Shown: positions 33,157 through 42,615, counted from the stretch's first letter. The stretch: DNA of 42,615 bases from Mycobacterium sp. PS03-16 (GCF_004570325.1 NZ_SPQO01000038.1:1-42615), one strand, 5' to 3'. The notes: generated by a model not told the origin, from the letters alone. A program made the numbers and translations.

Positions 33157-34293
33157 GTCCGCCCTCCTCACGCGTGCGCGGCACCGTCATCTCCCATTCC
33201 GTGCCGCTGTCGGGTCCGGTGTGCAGTGTCGCGGTGCCACCCAGCGATTCCAGCCGTCCCACAATGGATTTCGCGACGCCCATTCGGCCCTGCGCGGCCG
33301 CCTCGGCCAGCCGGCCCGCGGGGATGCCGACTCCGTCGTCGCGCACGGTGACGGTCACCGCGTCCCCGAGGTCCTCGACGAGCACGTACGCGCGGGCACC
33401 GGGTCCGGCGTGGGCGGCGACGTTGTCGAGTGCGTTGACCGCCGCGGCGCACAGTTCGGTGGCGACGCGGGCGTCGAGCAGCACGGGCTGCGCCGGCACG
33501 CTGACCGAGATGCCGTCGGCCGCCCGGCGGCGCAGCAGCGCCCCGATGTCGGTGCGCTCCCCTTCCCCGACCGTCGTGTCGGCGTCGCTGACCAGGCGGC
33601 GCAGCGCCCGCTCCTGCTCGCCGGCGAGCTCGGCCAGTTCCGCGGTGGGCCCACCGATCTCGCGGCCGCGGCGGGCCACCAGCGCCAGCACCTGGATTGC
33701 GCCGTCGTGCACCTGACGGGAGAGCCGGTTACGTTCCTCGAGCGCGGCGGCCAGCCGGGTGGCGCGTTCGAGTTCGGCGTGCGCGCGGCGCGCGGTCTGG
33801 GCGGCCATACCCACCACCAGCCCGACGGCGAGCTCGATGACGATGGTGGCGTTACGGCCGACGTTGATGCTGACGTAGCCCTTGAGCACGGCGTACGCGG
33901 CCATCACCACCAGGCCGGTGACCATGCCGGAGACCGAGCCGCGCAGGATCGCCGCGGAGATCACCGCATTGGTCGCCCACAGCGTGGTCGGCCACGACTG
34001 GTTGTCGAGCACCCACTGATCCCCGGCCACCACCTCGGTCGACAGCATCAGCGCCACCACGACCACGATCTCCGCCACCACCCACGCGGTCGTGCGGCCG
34101 AAGCCCTGCAGGTAGGCGACCGCGCACGCCGCGCTCCAGGCGATCAGTACCGCGAACAGCGTCCACGCGAAACCGGGCCGGTCCAGGTCGTCGTTGACCG
34201 CGATCTGGAAACCCAGCGCATAGCCGCAGCTGAGCAGCCGGAAGACCTGCGCCGCGCGCCACAGCGGCGTGGCCGGATCGGCCGCCACCGGCA

Positions 34294-34294
<1 letters not shown>
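33149..34294 (-). CDS. NarL-type sensor histidine kinase, membrane-embedded sensor
   Basis: 381 residues. The first 170 residues hold about five or six hydrophobic segments with very short loops and no extracytoplasmic domain, suggesting sensing within the membrane or through a partner protein. The HisKA_3-type dimerisation region has RLSRQVHDGAIQVLAL with phospho-acceptor His196. The HATPase domain has NALDNVAAHA (N box) and VRDDGVGIPAGRL (G1), then GRMGVAKSIVGRLESLGG. The ATG at 34294 shares one base with the transporter ATPase stop (TGATG), so kinase translation is tied to the ABC transporter. Confidence 0.88.
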
Positions 34295-35081
<787 letters not shown>

Positions 35082-35085
<4 letters not shown>

Positions 35086-36002
35086 GGGTGCGGCTCCCCC
35101 TGCGCCTTGGCCAGCGCCTCGAGTTGTTTGGTGGTCAGCTTCCGCGACGCCCCGCGGGAGAAGTACCGCTCCAGGTAATACTGGCCCACCATCAGCACGC
35201 TGGTGATCGCCAGGTACCAGGTCGCCGCCACCAGCAGCAGGGGTATCGGCTGGAAGATGACCCCGGCGATGTCACGGGCCCGGCCGTACAACTCCAGGCT
35301 GTAGGGCACCGCGGTCACCAGCGACGTCGTCTTGAGCATGCTGATGATCTCGTTGCCCGTCGGCGGGATGATGACGCGCATCGCCTGCGGCAGCACGGTG
35401 CGTCGCATGGTCATCGACCACGACATCCCCAGCGCCGTCGACGCTTCCGACTGCCCCTCGGGGACCGAGCTGATGCCGGCGCGGATGATCTCGGCCATGT
35501 ACGCGGCCTCGTTGAGGCCCAGGCCGATGATGGCGAGCGTGAAGCTGATCTGCAGACCCTGCAGATTCATCTCGAAGAAGGACGGCCCGAACGGGATTCC
35601 GATGCGGATGTTCTGGTACAGCGTCGGGAACAGCCCCCAGAACACCAACTGCACGTAGACCGGTGTGCCACGGAAGATCCATAGGTACACCCACGCCACG
35701 GACTTGAACACCGGGTTCGGCGACAGGCGCATCACCGCGAGCGTCACGCCGAGCACCAGAGCCAGCAGCATCGAGAAGATGGTCAGCTGCAAGGTGTTCC
35801 ACGCGGCCTCGGAGATCCGCTTGTCGAACAGGTACTTGACGTAGGTGTCCCAGCCGTAGGCCTCGTTGGTGGCCGCACCGTAGAGGAACAGTGCGACCAG
35901 GACGATGATGACGACCGCCGCCACCCACCGCCACGGATGCCGCAGCGGTACGGCGTCGATGGCGGCGGGGTCGGCGCGTGGCGACGGGTCGGCGGAGGTC
36001 AT
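35082..36002 (-). CDS. Polar amino acid ABC transporter permease (HisM/GlnP type)
   Basis: 306 residues with a first helix at about 27-45 and a five-helix core. The family motif spans NTLQLTIFSMLLALVLG, WIFRGTPVYVQL, and the coupling loop EIIRAGISSVPEGQSEASTALGMS. A 25-residue cytoplasmic head and a basic tail (RKLTTKQLEALAKAQ) flank the core. Only one permease gene is present, so it probably works as a homodimer. The binding-protein gene ends 19 bases upstream. Confidence 0.93.
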
Positions 36003-36021
36003 CGTGTGCGGTCGATCTCCG

Positions 36022-36939
36022 TCAGCTGATCGCGCCGTTGATCTTCGGTTCGTCGATCATGCCGTCCTCGACGCCCCAGTTCTTCGCGATCTGCTCGTAG
36101 GCACCGGACTCGATGAGGTGTTGGAGTGCCTGCTGCAGCGACTGCGCCAGCGGCGACCCCTTGGCCACCGGCCAGCCGTAGGGCGCGGCGTCGAAGATCT
36201 CGCCCGCGGCCTCGAGTTTGCCGTTGCTCTGTTTGACCGCGTACGCGGTCACCGGGGAGTCCGCCGACATCGCGTCGGCCTGCCCGAGCACCACGGCGTT
36301 GGCCACCGCATCCTGCTCGTCGAACTTGATGATCTGGATCGGCGGCTGACCCGCATCGGTGCACGCCTTGCTCTTGGCGGGCAGCTCCTCGGTCTCCTCG
36401 ATCGTGGTCGACTGCACCGCGACCCGCTTGCCACAGGCGTTGTTCGGATCGATCGACCCGCCCGCCTGCTGCGCCCACTGGATACCCGCGGAGAAGTAGG
36501 TGACGAAGTCGACCGACTCCTCGCGCTCTTTGGTATCGGTGAACGACGACATGCCGACGTCGTAGGTGCCCCCCTGGATGGACGGGATGATCTTCTCGAA
36601 ATCCGACTCGCGGTACTCGGCGGTCACCCCCAGGGTGGAGGCGATCGCGTTCATCAGATCGACGTCGAATCCGACGATCTTGCCGCTGGGATCCTTGAAC
36701 TCGTTCGGCGCGTACGGCACGTTGACGCCGACGATCAGCGAACCACGGTCCTTGATCGGCTGCGGCAGCGTGTTGGCGATCTCGTCGACCTTGGCCGCCG
36801 ACGCAGCGGTGGTCTCGGTCGTCGGTCCACTGGTGTCGGTATTGCTCGCGCACCCCGACAGCGCCATCGCGCCGCTCGCAGCGAACACCACTGCGAGGCG
36901 CCACATCTTCCCTCGACGGATCTGACATCCACCTGACAC
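36022..36939 (-). CDS. Extracellular amino acid-binding lipoprotein
   Basis: 305 residues from GTG 36939, or 294 from ATG 36906. Both give a lipoprotein signal ending LSGC (Cys30 in the longer form). AGAGG lies six bases before the GTG and GAGGGAAG just before the ATG, so the start is not settled. The mature part is a type II periplasmic binding protein: GSLIVGVNVPYAPNEFKDPSGKIVGFDVDLMNAIASTLG and YDVGMSSFTDTKEREESVDFVTYF are typical of the polar amino acid family. The acidic and polar binding site cannot be assigned to one amino acid. It is the first gene of the transporter/two-component operon. Confidence 0.88.
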   Translation of the reverse strand: MSGGCQIRRGKMWRLAVVFAASGAMALSGCASNTDTSGPTTETTAASAAKVDEIANTLPQPIKDRGSLIVGVNVPYAPNEFKDPSGKIVGFDVDLMNAIASTLGVTAEYRESDFEKIIPSIQGGTYDVGMSSFTDTKEREESVDFVTYFSAGIQWAQQAGGSIDPNNACGKRVAVQSTTIEETEELPAKSKACTDAGQPPIQIIKFDEQDAVANAVVLGQADAMSADSPVTAYAVKQSNGKLEAAGEIFDAAPYGWPVAKGSPLAQSLQQALQHLIESGAYEQIAKNWGVEDGMIDEPKINGAIS

Positions 36940-36987
36940 GGTTAGCCTCTTCTCTCTGACGGGTCGTCGCGCCCCAAGGCGACGAGG

Positions 36988-37038
36988 TTAACGACCATGG
37001 TCCTGGCGCGCACTTCCGGTAACGGAACATTAACGACC
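36988..37038. promoter_or_regulatory. Direct repeats TTAACGACC and possible GlnR site between divergent genes
   Basis: TTAACGACC occurs at 36988-36996 and 37030-37038, 42 bp apart (about four helical turns). Between them GTAAC-GGAACA-TTAAC (37019-37034) contains the AC-N9-AC pattern associated with the nitrogen regulator GlnR in mycobacteria. The region lies between the amino acid transporter operon (leftward) and the HdeD-like gene (rightward). GlnR control would fit a nitrogen-source transporter. The match is short and may be chance. Confidence 0.35.
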
Positions 37039-37106
37039 CCGCACCCTCGACACAGCCGTACTGTGAAATCGCCGCGTGTCATCAGGCCCTATGCCACACT
37101 GCGCGC

Positions 37107-37679
37107 ATGCAAACTACCGCTGCCCCAACCATGTTGCGGCATCTGTGGCTCTACACGCTGGTCTCGGGGCTGCTCGCGATCCTGCTCGGTGTCCTCATCT
37201 TCGTGCGGCCGGCCGCGGCGATCATCGTCACGGCGATCTTCTTCGGAGCCTATCTGCTCGTCACCGGCGTCGCGCAGGTCGCGCTCGCCTTCAGCGTGCG
37301 GTCGTCGTTGGGCGGCCGGGCTCTGCTCTTCGTCAGCGGCGCGGCAGCACTCGTGCTGGCCGTGCTGTGCTTCGTCAACCTGTCGAACTCGATCGATCTG
37401 CTGGCGATCTGGATCGGTATCGGCTTCATCTTCCGCGGCGTGGCGACCGCGATGTCGGCGTTCAGCGACCAGTCGCTGCCCGGGCGCATCTGGGAGATCG
37501 TGGTCGGCGTGATCAGCGTGATCGCCGGCATCATCATGTTCGCCGCCCCGCTGGAGGGCCTGGTGGCGCTGACCCAGGTGACCGGCATCATCCTGGTGGT
37601 CATCGGGGTGTTCGAAGTGGTGGCGGGCATCCGGATCCGCACGGAGTCCCGTACGGCGTCCCACCCGGCGACCCGGTGA
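37107..37679 (+). CDS. HdeD family (DUF308) membrane protein (Rv1624c-like)
   Basis: 190 residues with six membrane segments arranged as three hairpins. LLAILLGVLIFVRPAAAIIVTAIFFGAYLLVTGVAQ, GAAALVLAVLCFVNLSNSIDLLAIWIGIGFIFRG and VGVISVIAGIIMFAAPLEGLVALTQVTGIILVVIGVFEVVAG are internal repeats of the DUF308 unit. HdeD protects enteric bacteria against acid at high density; the mycobacterial role is not known. The ATG follows CACACT by six bases, an imperfect leaderless -10. It lies upstream of cydA in the same direction with a hairpin between, and it keeps this place in M. tuberculosis as I recall. Confidence 0.82.
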   Translation: MQTTAAPTMLRHLWLYTLVSGLLAILLGVLIFVRPAAAIIVTAIFFGAYLLVTGVAQVALAFSVRSSLGGRALLFVSGAAALVLAVLCFVNLSNSIDLLAIWIGIGFIFRGVATAMSAFSDQSLPGRIWEIVVGVISVIAGIIMFAAPLEGLVALTQVTGIILVVIGVFEVVAGIRIRTESRTASHPATR

Positions 37680-37692
37680 CGTAAGCCACCCC

Positions 37693-37716
37693 GACCAGGG
37701 CCTAAAGACCCTGGTC
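37693..37716 (+). terminator. Terminator hairpin between the HdeD-like gene and cydA
   Basis: GACCAGGG (37693-37700) and CCCTGGTC (37709-37716) form a perfect 8-bp stem with an 8-base loop CCTAAAGA, 13 bases after the stop codon. It separates the HdeD-like gene from the cyd operon promoter. Confidence 0.6.
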
Positions 37717-37731
37717 GCGGTGCGCCCACCG

Positions 37732-37750
37732 CTACTACACTTTGTCGTAG
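37732..37750 (+). promoter_or_regulatory. Dyad over the cydA -10 region, BlaI-like operator
   Basis: CTACTACA-CTT-TGTCGTAG is a dyad with 7 of 8 arm positions matching. It contains TACACT (37736-37741), a good -10 box that would start transcription near 37748, so a bound dimer would block the cydA promoter. TACA/TGTA-type half-sites are characteristic of BlaI/MecI repressors. BlaI of M. tuberculosis is known to control respiratory (ATP synthase) as well as beta-lactamase genes. The assignment to BlaI is inference. Confidence 0.5.
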
Positions 37751-37780
37751 ACGAGTGTGGTCACTGTGGAAGTGGGTCAG

Positions 37781-39235
37781 ATGGACGCGTTGGACGTATC
37801 GCGGTGGCAGTTCGGCATCACCACCGTGTACCACTTCATCTTCGTCCCGCTGACCATCGGCCTCGCGCCGCTGATCGCGGTGATGCAGACGGCGTGGGTG
37901 ATGACCGACAACCCGGTCTGGTACCGACTCACCCGGTTCTTCGGCAAGCTCTTCCTGATCAACTTCGCCATCGGCGTCGCGACCGGCATCGTGCAGGAAT
38001 TCCAGTTCGGCATGAACTGGAGCGAGTACTCGCGATTCGTCGGTGACGTCTTCGGGGCGCCGCTGGCGATGGAGGGCCTGGCCGCGTTCTTCTTCGAATC
38101 CACGTTCATCGGCCTGTGGATCTTCGGGTGGACCCGGCTGCCCCGTCTGGTGCACCTGGCGTGCATCTGGATCGTCGCGATCGCGGTCAACCTGTCGGCG
38201 TTCTTCATCATCGCGGCCAACTCGTTCATGCAGCACCCGGTCGGCGCGCGATTCAACCCGGACACCGGCCGGGCCGAACTGACCAGCATCGTCGCGCTGT
38301 TCACCAACAACACCGCGATCGCGGCGTTCACCCACGCGATGGCCGGCTCGTTCCTCACCGCGGGGACGTTCGTGGCGTGCGTCTGCGCCTGGTGGATGGT
38401 GCGTTCACACCGCTCCGGCGGTTCGGATGCGGCCGCGCTGTTCCGGCCGGCGACCATCCTCGGCTGCCTGGTCGCGCTGATCGCCTCGGCCGGACTGTTC
38501 TTCACCGGCGACATCCAGGGCAAGCTGATGTTCGAACAGCAGCCGATGAAGATGGCGTCCGCGGAATCGTTGTGCCACAGCGAGACCGACCCGAACTTCT
38601 CCGTGCTGACCGTAGGCACCCACAACAACTGCGACAGCGTCGTTCACCTCATCGAGGTGCCCTACGTGCTGCCCTATCTCGCCGAGGGAAAGCTGAGCGA
38701 CGTTCACCTCGAGGGTGTGCAGGACCTGCAGGAGCAGTACGAGCAGAAGTTCGGCCCCGGCGACTACCGGCCCAACCTGTTCGTCACCTACTGGTCCTTC
38801 CGGGCGATGATCGGCCTGATGGCGGTGCCCGTGCTGTTCGCGCTCGCGGCGCTGTGGCTCACCCGGCGCGGCCGGATTCCCGACCAGCGCTGGTTCTCCC
38901 GGTTCGCGCTGCTGACCATCCCAACCCCGTTCCTGGCCAACAGCGCCGGATGGATCTTCACCGAGATGGGCCGCCAGCCCTGGGTGGTGGTGCCCAACCT
39001 CGACGGTGACCTCACCGTCCGGCTCACCGTCGGCGAGGGCGTGTCCGGGCACTCGGTCGGCATGGTGTGGACCTCGCTCATCACGCTGACCCTGGTGTAC
39101 GGAGTGCTCGCGGTCGTCTGGTTCTGGCTACTGCGGCGCTACATCGTCGAGGGCCCGCAGGAGCACGACTCCGAGCCGACCCCGCCCCGCCCGCCCGGTG
39201 ACGACGAAGTCGCCCCCCTGTCGTTCGCGTACTGA
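37781..39235 (+). CDS. cydA: Cytochrome bd oxidase subunit I
   Basis: 484 residues from ATG 37781. The heme ligands are His18 (VYHF, high-spin b595), His185 (FTHAMAG) and Met396 (EMGRQPW), and the GRQPW signature is intact. The Q-loop between them is of the short type. Cytochrome bd oxidises menaquinol with high affinity for oxygen and does not pump protons. An in-frame GTG at 37757 is possible, but MDALDVSRWQFGITTVYHF lines up with the M. tuberculosis start as I remember it, and GGAAGTGGG precedes it. It heads the cydABDC operon; cydB starts nine bases after its stop. Confidence 0.97.
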   Translation: MDALDVSRWQFGITTVYHFIFVPLTIGLAPLIAVMQTAWVMTDNPVWYRLTRFFGKLFLINFAIGVATGIVQEFQFGMNWSEYSRFVGDVFGAPLAMEGLAAFFFESTFIGLWIFGWTRLPRLVHLACIWIVAIAVNLSAFFIIAANSFMQHPVGARFNPDTGRAELTSIVALFTNNTAIAAFTHAMAGSFLTAGTFVACVCAWWMVRSHRSGGSDAAALFRPATILGCLVALIASAGLFFTGDIQGKLMFEQQPMKMASAESLCHSETDPNFSVLTVGTHNNCDSVVHLIEVPYVLPYLAEGKLSDVHLEGVQDLQEQYEQKFGPGDYRPNLFVTYWSFRAMIGLMAVPVLFALAALWLTRRGRIPDQRWFSRFALLTIPTPFLANSAGWIFTEMGRQPWVVVPNLDGDLTVRLTVGEGVSGHSVGMVWTSLITLTLVYGVLAVVWFWLLRRYIVEGPQEHDSEPTPPRPPGDDEVAPLSFAY

Positions 39236-39244
39236 GAGGCCGCC

Positions 39245-40291
39245 ATGGGACTTCAGGAACTCTGGTTCATCCTCCTGGCCGCGCTGTTCCTCGGCTTCTT
39301 CGTGCTCGAGGGATTCGACTTCGGCGTCGGCATGCTGATGCCCTTCTTCGGACGCGCCGCCCGAGACCGCGGCCCCGGCGCCGTCGAGCGGCACCGCCGC
39401 GCGGCGCTGAACACCATCGGGCCGGTGTGGGACGGCAACGAGGTCTGGCTGATCACCGCGGGCGGCGCCATGTTCGCGGCGTTCCCCGACATGTACGCCA
39501 CCATGTTCTCCGGGTTGTTCCTGCCGCTGCTGGCGATCCTGTTCTCGATGATCGTCCGCGTGGTGGCGATCGAATGGCGCGGCAAGATCGACGATCCGAC
39601 CTGGTACCGCTGGGCCGATGTCGGCATCAGCCTGGGCTCCTGGGTGCCGGCGGTGTTGTGGGGGGTGGCGTTCGCCGCGCTGGTGCGCGGGCTACCGGTC
39701 GACGCGGACAAGCAGATCCACCTCGGCTTCGGCGATGTGCTCAACGCGTACACCCTGCTCGGCGGCCTGGCCACCGGCGGGCTGTTCCTCCTGCACGGCG
39801 CCGTGTTCGTCGCGCTCAAGACCGAGGGCCCGATCCGCGAGGACGCGATGCGGTTCGCCGGACTGATGGCGCTGCCGGTCACCGCGCTGGTCGGCGGCTT
39901 CGGCTTGTGGACCCAGCTCGCCCACGGCAAGAGCTGGACCTGGCTGGTGCTCGCCGTCGCGGTGGTCGCCCAGCTCGCCGCCGTGAGCCGGGTCTGGGCC
40001 GGCCGCGGGGAAGGATGGGCCTTCGCCTACACCGCCACCGTCGTCGTCGCCGTCGTGGTGCTGCTGTTCGGATGCCTGTATCCGAACCTGATCCCCTCGA
40101 CGCTCGACCCCCAGTGGAGCCTCACCATCGCCAACGCGTCGTCCTCGCCGTACACGCTGACGGTCATGAGCTGGGCCGCGCTGGTGTTCGTGCCCCTGGT
40201 GGTGGGCTACCAGGGCTGGACGTACTGGGTGTTCCGCAAGCGCATCTCCGCCGACCGGATCCCGGCCCCCATCGGGCTGCAACGCCGGTGA
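39245..40291 (+). CDS. cydB: Cytochrome bd oxidase subunit II
   Basis: 348 residues, about eight to nine helices. The family motifs are VLEGFDFGVGMLMPFFG near the N-terminus, IGPVWDGNEVWLITAGGAMFAAFPDMYATMFSG (about 59-90) and WSLTIANASSSPYTLTVMSW near the C-terminus. It forms the heterodimer with CydA. Its stop overlaps the cydD GTG by four bases (GTGA). Confidence 0.96.
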   Translation: MGLQELWFILLAALFLGFFVLEGFDFGVGMLMPFFGRAARDRGPGAVERHRRAALNTIGPVWDGNEVWLITAGGAMFAAFPDMYATMFSGLFLPLLAILFSMIVRVVAIEWRGKIDDPTWYRWADVGISLGSWVPAVLWGVAFAALVRGLPVDADKQIHLGFGDVLNAYTLLGGLATGGLFLLHGAVFVALKTEGPIREDAMRFAGLMALPVTALVGGFGLWTQLAHGKSWTWLVLAVAVVAQLAAVSRVWAGRGEGWAFAYTATVVVAVVVLLFGCLYPNLIPSTLDPQWSLTIANASSSPYTLTVMSWAALVFVPLVVGYQGWTYWVFRKRISADRIPAPIGLQRR

Positions 40292-41880
40292 ACCTCTGGC
40301 GCGTCTCCGCGGCGATGCGGCGCTACCTGGCCGCGTCGGTGCTGTGCGGCGTCGTCGTCAGCGCCGTCACGATCGCCTCGGCGGTCCTCACGGCGCGCGT
40401 GGTGGCCGGGGTGATCACCGACCCCACCTCACGCACGCTGGGCCACTGGGCGGGCGACCTGTTCGCGCTCGCCGCGCTGTGGGTGGTGCGCACGGTCGCA
40501 CAGTGGCTGCAGGGCCGGCTGTCCCAGCGCGGCGCGACCGCGGTGATCGCCGAACTGTCCGCCAAGGTGCTGGCGACCGTCACCGCGCTGCCGCCGCGCG
40601 AGCTGGCCGGGGTCCGCGACGACGCGGCCGTGGTGGCCGGCCGCGGCCTCGACGGGCTGCGCCCCTTCTTCACCGGCTACCTGCCCGCGGTGTTCCTGGC
40701 CGGGCTCCTCACCCCCGCCGCGGTTCTGGCGATCGCGGTGGTCGACTGGCGGTCGGCGCTGATCGTGCTGATCGCCCTGCCGCTGATCCCGATCTTCATG
40801 ATCCTCATCGGCCTGGTCACGCGGGACCGTTCCGAAGCGGCGCTGACCGCGCTGACGACGCTGCAGTCCCGGCTGCTCGACCTGGTCGCCGGGATCCCCA
40901 CCCTCGCGGCGCTGGGCCGGGTGACCGGTTCGGCCGACCGCATCGCCGAACTGTCTGCCACGCATCGCCGCTCGGCGATGGCGACGCTGCGGATCGCGTT
41001 CCTGTCCGCACTCGTGCTCGAGCTGCTCGCCACGCTCGGTGTCGCGCTCGTGGCCGTCAGCGTCGGCCTGCGCCTGGTGTTCGGTGAGATGACATTGACC
41101 GCCGGGCTCACCGCACTGCTGCTGGCGCCCGAGGTGTTCTGGCCGCTGCGCCGCGTCGGCGTGGAATTCCATGCCGCACAGGATGGGGAGACCGCCGCCG
41201 ACCGGGCGATGCGGATGCTGCAGGTCGCACCCACACCGCCGGCGGGCACCCGCACCGTGCCGGCCCGCGGGGCGGTCATCCACCTCGACGCACCCGCGGC
41301 CGACGTCCACCCCGGTCGGGTCACCGTCCTGACCGGGCCCAACGGCTGCGGCAAATCGACCACGCTGCAGGCGCTCCTCGGCCTCAACGCCCCCGTCGCG
41401 GGCCGGATCACCGTGGCAGGCAACGACGTGGCGGAGCTGGATCTGCAGGCGTGGTGGAAGCAGGTGTCGTGGCTGGCGCACCGGCCGGTGCTGGTCCCCG
41501 GCACGGTGCGCGAGAACCTCGAGCTGTTCGGCTCGCTCGCCGACGCCGGGGCGGCGTACCGCGACAGCGGTTTCGACGATGTGCTCGCCACACTGCCCGA
41601 CGGGCTCGACACCGTGCTGGGCCGCGACGGCATCGGGTTGTCGCTGGGCCAGCGCCAGCGGCTCGGGCTGGCGCGCGTCTTCGGGTCCCGCGCCGCCGTC
41701 CTGCTGCTCGACGAACCGACCGCCCACCTCGACGCGGCGCTCGAGCGGCGGGTGCTGGCCGCGATCACCGCGCGGGCCCGCGCCGGGGCGACCGTGCTGA
41801 TGGTCGGCCACCGCGAACCCGTGCTCGCCGCCGCCGATCTGGTGGTGCCGATGGGGGCTGGTGTCCTTGCCGACCACTGA
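40288..41880 (+). CDS. cydD: ABC transporter subunit CydD
   Basis: 530 residues. The N-terminal membrane domain (about 1-310) is followed by an ATPase domain with Walker A GPNGCGKST (Lys356), signature LSLGQRQR (451-458, Leu replacing the first Gly of LSGGQ), Walker B VLLLDEP (Asp475) and switch His in MVGHREP. CydDC exports thiols or binds heme and is required for cytochrome bd assembly. The ATPase half is rather short and loses residues between membrane domain and P-loop, as in other mycobacterial CydD. GTG 40288 overlaps the cydB stop. Confidence 0.93.
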   Translation: MNLWRVSAAMRRYLAASVLCGVVVSAVTIASAVLTARVVAGVITDPTSRTLGHWAGDLFALAALWVVRTVAQWLQGRLSQRGATAVIAELSAKVLATVTALPPRELAGVRDDAAVVAGRGLDGLRPFFTGYLPAVFLAGLLTPAAVLAIAVVDWRSALIVLIALPLIPIFMILIGLVTRDRSEAALTALTTLQSRLLDLVAGIPTLAALGRVTGSADRIAELSATHRRSAMATLRIAFLSALVLELLATLGVALVAVSVGLRLVFGEMTLTAGLTALLLAPEVFWPLRRVGVEFHAAQDGETAADRAMRMLQVAPTPPAGTRTVPARGAVIHLDAPAADVHPGRVTVLTGPNGCGKSTTLQALLGLNAPVAGRITVAGNDVAELDLQAWWKQVSWLAHRPVLVPGTVRENLELFGSLADAGAAYRDSGFDDVLATLPDGLDTVLGRDGIGLSLGQRQRLGLARVFGSRAAVLLLDEPTAHLDAALERRVLAAITARARAGATVLMVGHREPVLAAADLVVPMGAGVLADH

Positions 41881-42615
41881 TCCGCTGCTGCGGCTGACCC
41901 TCGACCTGCTGCGGCCCCGGCTGCCACGCCTGCTGCTGGCGATCACGCTGGGCGTGCTGTCCCTCGGCAGCGCCCTGGCCCTGGCCGCCGTCGCCGCCTG
42001 GTTGATCACCCGCGCCTGGCAGATGCCGCCCGTGCTCGATCTCAGCGTGGCGGCGGTGGCCGTCCGCGCCCTCGGAATCTCCCGCGGCGTGCTGGGCTAC
42101 TGCCAGCGCCTCGCCGCCCACGACGTGGCGCTCAGCGCGGCCGGTAGCGCACGCACCGAGCTCTACCGGCGCCTCGCCGGCGCCCCGCCCGAGGTGTCGC
42201 TGCGGCTGGCGAGTGGCGCACTGGTCAGCCGTGTCGGCGCCTCGGTGGACGACCTGGCCGACGTCATCGTGCGCGCGGTGCTGCCGGTCGCGGTGGCCGC
42301 GGTGCTGTCGGTGGCGGCGGTCGCGGTGCTCGCGGTCATCTCCCCCGCGGCGGCGGCGGTGCTGGCGGCCTGCCTGCTGGTCGCCGGCGTGCTGGCACCG
42401 GCACTGTCCGCCCGTGCGGTCACCCGCGCCGAGACCGTGGCGGCCGAACACCACGCCGACCGCGACGCGACCGCGATGCTCGCCCTCGACCACGCCGCCG
42501 AACTGCGGGTCAGCGGACGGCTGGACGCGACGATCGCCGGAGTCCGGCACCGCCACGAACAATGGGGCGACGCCACCGATCGCGCCGCCGCCCCGGCCGC
42601 CGTCGCCGCCGCCGC
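41861..42615 (+). CDS. cydC: ABC transporter subunit CydC, partial (C-terminus beyond the right edge)
   Basis: The frame is open from GTG 41861 to the end of the window (251 codons plus two bases). The start reads VSLPTTDPLLRLTLDLLRPRLPRLLLAITLGVL and then ALAAVAAWLITRAWQMPP, the first transmembrane helices of CydC. The rest is membrane domain with RTELYRRLAGAPPE in the first cytoplasmic loop. The ATPase domain is not in the window. The GTG lies 20 bases inside cydD, with a run of G about four bases upstream as ribosome binding site. It should form the heterodimer with CydD. Confidence 0.9.
   Translation, partial: MSLPTTDPLLRLTLDLLRPRLPRLLLAITLGVLSLGSALALAAVAAWLITRAWQMPPVLDLSVAAVAVRALGISRGVLGYCQRLAAHDVALSAAGSARTELYRRLAGAPPEVSLRLASGALVSRVGASVDDLADVIVRAVLPVAVAAVLSVAAVAVLAVISPAAAAVLAACLLVAGVLAPALSARAVTRAETVAAEHHADRDATAMLALDHAAELRVSGRLDATIAGVRHRHEQWGDATDRAAAPAAVAAA

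Noticed and set aside
37755..37770. CRP site at cydA
   Set aside because: GTGTGGTCAC has the GTG and CAC half-words only four bases apart; a CRP site needs a wider spacing.

Overview
The window is a GC-rich actinobacterial chromosome segment that I place in the mycobacteria, most likely a fast-growing Mycolicibacterium. From memory of the M. tuberculosis map, the backbone genes run in the reverse of the Rv1620c-Rv1634 order: MFS exporter, uvrB, a DUF402 gene, coaE, rpsA, polA, the DUF35/lipid-transfer thiolase pair, pdtaR, the membrane adenylate cyclase, an HdeD-like gene, then cydA, cydB, cydD and cydC. The protein sequences support these names directly. No phage, transposase, integrase or CRISPR array is visible.

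Region by region. 1-978 holds the N-terminal part of a secreted Pro/Ala/Gly-rich protein built from 19-residue modules; it runs off the left edge. 979-1552 is a long non-coding stretch, followed by an mgtC/sapB gene. 2297-9755 is the repair and housekeeping block (MFS exporter, uvrB, DUF402 plus a small secreted protein, coaE, rpsA). 9920-11772 adds a PrsW-type protease and a LysE exporter. polA, a LysR regulator with a divergent alpha/beta hydrolase, and the KstR-type DUF35/thiolase operon follow. 18022-23118 is a complete branched-chain amino acid ABC operon. 23319-26676 carries pdtaR, an unusual tRNA-Leu(CAA) and an OafA-type acyltransferase. 26747-28066 is a class III adenylate cyclase. 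28032-32439 is a leftward cluster of FAD oxidoreductase, SRPBCC protein, Dps and a DUF2339 membrane protein. 32497-36939 is a polar amino acid ABC transporter whose last gene is translationally joined to a two-component system. 37107-42615 is an HdeD-like gene and the cytochrome bd operon; cydC is cut by the right edge. Compared with the M. tuberculosis order, the PrsW, LysE, LysR/hydrolase, liv, acyltransferase, dps and ABC/two-component genes look like lineage-specific insertions at the junctions between backbone genes.

The most informative signals are regulatory. The uvrB promoter matches the RecA-independent (PafBC-type) damage promoter at nearly every position, and polA has a weaker version. 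The MFS gene has a MerR/SoxR-type promoter with a 19-bp spacer filled by a dyad. A KstR-type operator precedes the DUF35/thiolase pair. A BlaI-like dyad covers the cydA -10 region. At least nine genes have a -10-like hexamer exactly six bases before the start codon, which fits leaderless mRNAs and decides several starts. Three convergent gene pairs place their stop codons inside a shared hairpin.

I found no clear case of a wholly new multi-gene system. The best candidates for new biology are the ABC transporter/two-component operon, the DUF2339-dps-SRPBCC-oxidoreductase cluster, the secreted 19-residue-repeat protein, the class I tRNA-Leu(CAA), and the short upstream frame coupled to the acyltransferase.
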